A program made the translations under genes and the position numbers. From Gimesia fumaroli (lineage in GTDB: Bacteria; Planctomycetota; Planctomycetia; Planctomycetales; Planctomycetaceae): a stretch of DNA of 64,000 nucleotides. The first letter of the stretch is position 1, and each line of letters starts with the position of its first letter. Where the stretch lies: positions 7,233,164 to 7,297,163 of the forward strand of contig NZ_CP037452.1 of NCBI RefSeq assembly GCF_007754425.1. The letters are read 5' to 3'. Shown here one piece after another: positions 60,065 to 64,000 of the stretch. A model generated the notes under the pieces. It saw nothing but the letters and a program-made list of their open reading frames with translations, made no database searches and was not told where the DNA came from.

Positions 60065-61091
60065 CAAGTTTTTCCTGAGAGGAATCGACAGAGATGAGTT
60101 GAATCAAGCGGTCCACAATTTTATCGGGCGTCATTCCCTCTGCTTCCGCGTTGAAATTCGTAATGATCCGGTGCCTCAAAACCGGATGAGCCACCGCACG
60201 CACATCATCCGTGCTCACATACAACTTCCCGTGAAGAATTGCTCGAGCTTTGGCCCCTAGAATCAAATTCTGACTGGCACGGGGTCCGGCGCCCCAACTG
60301 ACAAACTCGCGAATGAAGTCGGGCACCTCTTCCGCGCTCGGATCTTCGCCGGGCCTGATGCGCGTCATCCTCGCGAACTGCATCGCATAGCGGATAATAT
60401 GATCGGCCACGGGTACTTTGCGAACCAGAGATTGAAACGACAGCAACTCATCCAGATCCAACACTTTCTTCACAGAGTAGGAATCGTCGGATGTAGTCTG
60501 CCGCACAATAGCGAATTCTTCCTCTTCACTGGGATAATCGACTTTGACTTCAAACATGAAGCGGTCCAACTGGGCTTCTGGCAGCGGGTAGGTTCCCTCC
60601 TGCTCAATCGGATTCTGTGTCGCCAACACAAAGAAGGGGTCGGGTAGTTTGTGTTTGCGTCCGCCCGCTGTGACCTGATGCTCCTGCATCGCTTCCAGGA
60701 GAGCCGCTTGTGTTTTGGGGGGCGTACGGTTGATCTCATCCGCCAGGACCACATTTGAAAAGATGGGGCCGGGTAGAAATTTGAAATCCCGATTGCCGGT
60801 GCTTTTGTCTTCCTGAATAACATCGGTTCCCGTGATATCTGCAGGCATCAGATCGGGAGTAAACTGCACACGATTGAACGACAGGTTCAAGGTATCGGCG
60901 AGTGTATGTACGATTAATGTTTTCGCCAGACCGGGCACGCCCACCAGCAGACAATGCCCGCCCGCCAGCAAAGAGATCAATAGTTCTTCGACAACCTGAT
61001 GCTGTCCGATGACGACCCGATTCACTTCCTGCATCAGTCGTTCGTATGCCTGATGTAATTTTTCAACGGCTTCCAGATCGGAAGTTTCCAT
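60021..61091 (-). CDS. MoxR-family AAA+ ATPase
   Basis: Taking the ATG at 61091 gives 356 residues; a GTG at 61145 would add 18. Walker A reads GVPGLAKT, Walker B VVLADEINR, with the MoxR signatures QFTPDLMPADITGTDV, ATQNPIEQEGTYPLPEAQLDRFMF and GASPRA-like GAGPRASQNLI. MoxR proteins are chaperone-like ATPases that work with vWA proteins, here the next two genes. It heads the operon. Confidence 0.92.
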   Translation of the reverse strand: METSDLEAVEKLHQAYERLMQEVNRVVIGQHQVVEELLISLLAGGHCLLVGVPGLAKTLIVHTLADTLNLSFNRVQFTPDLMPADITGTDVIQEDKSTGNRDFKFLPGPIFSNVVLADEINRTPPKTQAALLEAMQEHQVTAGGRKHKLPDPFFVLATQNPIEQEGTYPLPEAQLDRFMFEVKVDYPSEEEEFAIVRQTTSDDSYSVKKVLDLDELLSFQSLVRKVPVADHIIRYAMQFARMTRIRPGEDPSAEEVPDFIREFVSWGAGPRASQNLILGAKARAILHGKLYVSTDDVRAVAHPVLRHRIITNFNAEAEGMTPDKIVDRLIQLISVDSSQEKLDGRLPQVFRSADAR

Positions 61092-61216
61092 CGTAGGATC
61101 GTTACTCACGATATTGCCAGTTTCCTGTTCGAAGAAATGAAACACGCCTGCTCACACTGATGATTACTATTGTGACGAGCGGGCCCCTGTTGACGCAAGG
61201 CTGTTTGAGTCGGTTC

Positions 61217-63325
61217 TTAGCTGTCGGCGCCTTTTGCCCCCCAGGGAGCAATTTGCGTAAGACCTTTGCTTGCTTTCAGTTCTGCATAGCATTCTGGCAT
61301 ATCAAAGGACGTCAATACATTAGGTACCAATGTTGACAAAGGCCAATGGTAGTGTTCCGTCTCTGCGATATCGCTATAGGAGGTCAACGCATTTTTCAAC
61401 GTGACCTGCTTGACATGGGGAGAGAACAAGGCAGCAAATGTCGCCGGCAATGCGCCCCAGCCCCGACCAATCAGATGAATATCGGTATGCCCGTTCGCAG
61501 CCATCCAATCGAGGGTGCGCAGTACATCAAATGTTCTTTGCCCGACGTAAGGTTCATCCAACATCACCGAATGCGCGGCGTAGAAGTAATCACTTCCATA
61601 AGGAGTAAAAAACGAATTTGGATTGGTCGTATCCGGCATCGACTCTCCAATCCCTCTCACATCACAGGTATAAAGCACACGGTCTTTGTCCTGACTGGCG
61701 GTTTTCAACAGTGGCTCGTCCCGCAGTTCTGCATCCGATGAAACATGGGAAACATACAAGGTCGCCTGTTTACCCGCATTTTGTGGAGGTCGAGAATAGA
61801 GCCGCTCATCAGACACGCGATAAACGACTGCCTGAATGCCGGGCTCTGTTTCGATCGCATAGGTAATCGCATATTTCAGCGGATAGTTTTTTCCGCCCCG
61901 GTTGCGCAGGATGCGATAGTCGGGAGTCCCCTCGGCATGTTTCAAGCGGAGTGTTTCCGCTACAGCAGACTGCAGGGCTGCCCCTTTTTTGGGTTTCCGT
62001 TGCTGCGCCAGTTCCTTCGATCGTTCGGCAGTAAAGACATGAATCGGTTTGGAACCAAGATCCGCGACAGACCCTTTGGGAGTGCACCACAGGGTTTCAT
62101 CTTTTTCGATCGTCAGTTTGGGCTCTTTGGTTTCGCTGGAGACACCGGTCGCCTGATTGAACCATTCATACATGGCTTCGCGATTTTCCTGCGAATAGCC
62201 ATGATAGGTTGGTCCGACAAAATGTGATACGTTTTCTTCTTTACCCAGCAGTTTATATAGCCGTTTCAGTCGCAGATAAGCTTCCCGGGCACCGCGGACA
62301 TCGAAATAATCGCGTTCTTTGCTCAGAATCCGAACGGGCTTGGGTGCTTGTGCGGCCAGAAAGTCGGCGTGATCCAGTTCCAGGGCTAACACTTTCGGCG
62401 GACACTGTTCGGTATCAGCGGGAAGTTCGTTCTCCATGTTACGTCGGAATGTGGTCACGAAACAACTGGGAGCAGCCATCGACCAGCGGGGTTCGACCCC
62501 ACACAGCCAGGTTGTCATCGTTCCGCCACCCGAGTTTCCGGTGACCCCTACCTGTTTGGGGTCGACCTCTTTGCGAGTTAACAGATAGTCCAGTGCGCGA
62601 ACGCCATCCCAGGCACGCCACATCGACAAATTTTCGCCGACCAGAAATTGCTGATTTCCGCCGTGCAGATGCTCGCGAACACCGACGCCAATCGTCGACT
62701 TCAAATCGTCGCCGGAATATTGAACCCGCTCTCCCTGCCCGATCGGATCATAAATCAGAACGACATAGCCTTTTCTAGCCAGGCCTTGTGAAAACGACTG
62801 GTAGGCCGTTTCTGCTTTTCCGTTATGCGAGTGACCACAGGTCCCCACCACGCCGGGAACCGGCTTTGTGATTCCTTTGGGAATATAAAGATTCGCCGTG
62901 ACCAGAAAACCGGGACGACTTTCAAAGATGACATTTTCAATCGTGTAGGTGTCACGGTCTGTCGTTTTTGTGATGCGGGCTTTTAAAGGTGTCCGTTCCG
63001 GATTCGGTCCGAATGCTTCCTGAATTCGTTTCTGAACAGAACGTACATATTCTTCTGCGTCCGCTTTTGTTTTGAGTGAATCCAGCCGCGCAATAGTTTT
63101 GGCTTCCTGTTCCCTGACACGACCGACAAAGTATTCCTGCACCATTCGTGGGAAACGATTCAACGCAGGAACTGTTTGATCAGGTTTCTTAGGGGCCGCA
63201 GCCAATTCCTGAATTACCAGGTTCTCTAACAGACTCAAACCAACCAGACTGATGGCTCCAGTTTTGATAAAAGCTCGCCGTGAGAGAGTTTCGAACTGGT
63301 CAATCGTCTGTTTTGAGCCCGACAT
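61217..63325 (-). CDS. Exported alpha/beta-hydrolase (acetylxylan esterase-like), double domain
   Basis: The ATG at 63325 is used (702 residues); AGGA lies 10 bases ahead. A twin-arginine signal (SRRAFIKTGAISLVG, Arg16-Arg17) precedes an N-terminal esterase domain whose nucleophile elbow is GNSGGG with Ser265 and with GTCGHSHNGKAE and YDPIGQGER in front, as in planctomycete acetyl xylan esterases. The last 200 residues look like a second alpha/beta-hydrolase half (DVRGIGESMPDTTN), but its elbow reads GRGWGA, without serine, so it is probably non-catalytic. It would remove acetyl or other esters from polysaccharides outside the cytoplasm. Confidence 0.85.
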   Translation of the reverse strand: MSGSKQTIDQFETLSRRAFIKTGAISLVGLSLLENLVIQELAAAPKKPDQTVPALNRFPRMVQEYFVGRVREQEAKTIARLDSLKTKADAEEYVRSVQKRIQEAFGPNPERTPLKARITKTTDRDTYTIENVIFESRPGFLVTANLYIPKGITKPVPGVVGTCGHSHNGKAETAYQSFSQGLARKGYVVLIYDPIGQGERVQYSGDDLKSTIGVGVREHLHGGNQQFLVGENLSMWRAWDGVRALDYLLTRKEVDPKQVGVTGNSGGGTMTTWLCGVEPRWSMAAPSCFVTTFRRNMENELPADTEQCPPKVLALELDHADFLAAQAPKPVRILSKERDYFDVRGAREAYLRLKRLYKLLGKEENVSHFVGPTYHGYSQENREAMYEWFNQATGVSSETKEPKLTIEKDETLWCTPKGSVADLGSKPIHVFTAERSKELAQQRKPKKGAALQSAVAETLRLKHAEGTPDYRILRNRGGKNYPLKYAITYAIETEPGIQAVVYRVSDERLYSRPPQNAGKQATLYVSHVSSDAELRDEPLLKTASQDKDRVLYTCDVRGIGESMPDTTNPNSFFTPYGSDYFYAAHSVMLDEPYVGQRTFDVLRTLDWMAANGHTDIHLIGRGWGALPATFAALFSPHVKQVTLKNALTSYSDIAETEHYHWPLSTLVPNVLTSFDMPECYAELKASKGLTQIAPWGAKGADS

Positions 63326-63670
63326 ATTGAATGATCCTGATGAAAATGAATTAATAATAAATATATATGATGCCACTGTATTACATGATCTCAGCTACAT
63401 TGAAACAAAGTTGCGAAAATCAAATGCTGAGGTGATCATGCGCTGATTGTTATCATATTTTCGTTTTCTTTACAATTGGCTTCTCTATAATGAAAATCAA
63501 TCCGACAATTGTACAGAATTATTTTACTTGTTTTCCCATAATTCCATAAGCGTTAATAACTGGATACACTATGAGTTGTAATGAGTAACAGATTTCTGTA
63601 ATTCTGAATCTTGAAACACACAGTGCTCTCCGCGACATCAGTAGACGTTCCCATCAGAAATGGATCATAA
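63326..63670. other. AT-rich divergent promoter region
   Basis: About 345 AT-rich bases between the esterase gene (leftward) and the second MoxR gene (rightward). No gene or strong hairpin was seen. Confidence 0.5.
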
Positions 63671-64000
63671 ATGGAAGTTAGTTCCCAGCAAGAAACTGCA
63701 GAACTGGTCAAAATTCTTCACGAAAATATTTCCAGTGTCCTCATCGGCAAACCAGAAGTTGTGCAGCTCGCTATTGTGACATTATTGGCGGAAGGCCATA
63801 TTCTGATCGAAGATGCGCCGGGTGTAGGGAAAACGTCATTAGCCAAAGCCATCGCGAAAAGTCTGGACTGCAACTATAAACGGGTTCAATTCACGCCGGA
63901 CATGCTGCCTTCTGATATTCTGGGGTCGAATGTCTTTCTTCCCAATCTGGGTGAATTTGAATTTCGTAAAGGTCCGATTTTTTCCAACATCCTGCTGGCA
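63671..64000 (+). CDS. MoxR-family AAA+ ATPase (partial, runs off window)
   Basis: The first 110 residues are visible: LVKILHENISSVLIGKPEVVQLAIVTLLAEGHILIEDAPGVGKTSLAKAIAKSL (motif only), with Walker A GVGKT at about 55-59, and RVQFTPDMLPSDILGSNVF and FRKGPIFSNILLA, the MoxR hallmark. It is a distinct paralog of the gene at 60021-61091, on the other strand. Its downstream partners lie outside the window. Confidence 0.9.
   Translation, partial: MEVSSQQETAELVKILHENISSVLIGKPEVVQLAIVTLLAEGHILIEDAPGVGKTSLAKAIAKSLDCNYKRVQFTPDMLPSDILGSNVFLPNLGEFEFRKGPIFSNILLA

Overview
The window looks like chromosomal DNA of a planctomycete, most likely of the Gimesia/Planctomycetaceae type. This is inferred from gene content: three formylglycine sulfatases, DUF1501 and DUF1559 proteins, DUF1080 (3-keto-disaccharide hydrolase) domains, Tat-exported Gfo/Idh/MocA and sugar-isomerase-like proteins, a di-haem peroxidase, MoxR/DUF58/vWA operons and many exported proteins of unknown role. 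No rRNA, tRNA or CRISPR array was seen.

Layout. 1-2.0 kb: a partial exported beta-propeller-like protein and a di-haem cytochrome c peroxidase. 2.2-8.65 kb: a five-gene minus-strand operon (GntR regulator, ABC ATPase, three tandem paralogous permeases). 8.8-16.5 kb: sulfatases and a TIM-barrel isomerase-like protein, interrupted by a group II intron (10325-12257). 16.7-25.7 kb: THUMP rRNA methyltransferase, UvrD-like helicase, HEAT-DUF1080 protein, oxidoreductase with a divergent PAS-AraC regulator, and a PNPOx-like protein. 25.7-33.1 kb: a repeat-rich stretch with a hypothetical gene, a TPR-redoxin protein, a small membrane protein between direct repeats, a MoaD/ThiS-BNR pair and a DUF1501 protein. 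33.6-38.9 kb: ilvB with a possible leader ORF and a good terminator, a small membrane protein, a TIM-barrel hydrolase-like protein and glutamate decarboxylase. 38.9-47.7 kb: DUF1559/lipoprotein pair, DUF1080 protein, PhoD-like phosphatase, SGNH hydrolase, a symporter fused to a solute-binding domain, and a methyltransferase. 47.7-49.2 kb: an intact IS4-family element with target duplication. 49.4-52.6 kb: carB. 53.4-56.1 kb: an ammonium transporter fused to a histidine kinase and receiver. 56.1-64 kb: DTW-domain protein, a 59-residue coiled-coil protein, a MoxR-DUF58-vWA operon, an exported esterase, and the start of a second MoxR gene.

The most interesting signals are (i) the Amt-kinase-receiver fusion, a probable ammonium-sensing transceptor; (ii) small dispersed palindromes with compensatory stem changes. 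One family occurs as opposed hairpin pairs about 140 bp long between convergent genes, and a group II intron sits exactly at the edge of one such hairpin; (iii) a short ORF rich in Ile/Leu/Val with a good ribosome binding site just ahead of ilvB; (iv) three tandem permease paralogs sharing a nearly fixed C-terminus. All functional statements come from reading motifs by eye; no database search was run.
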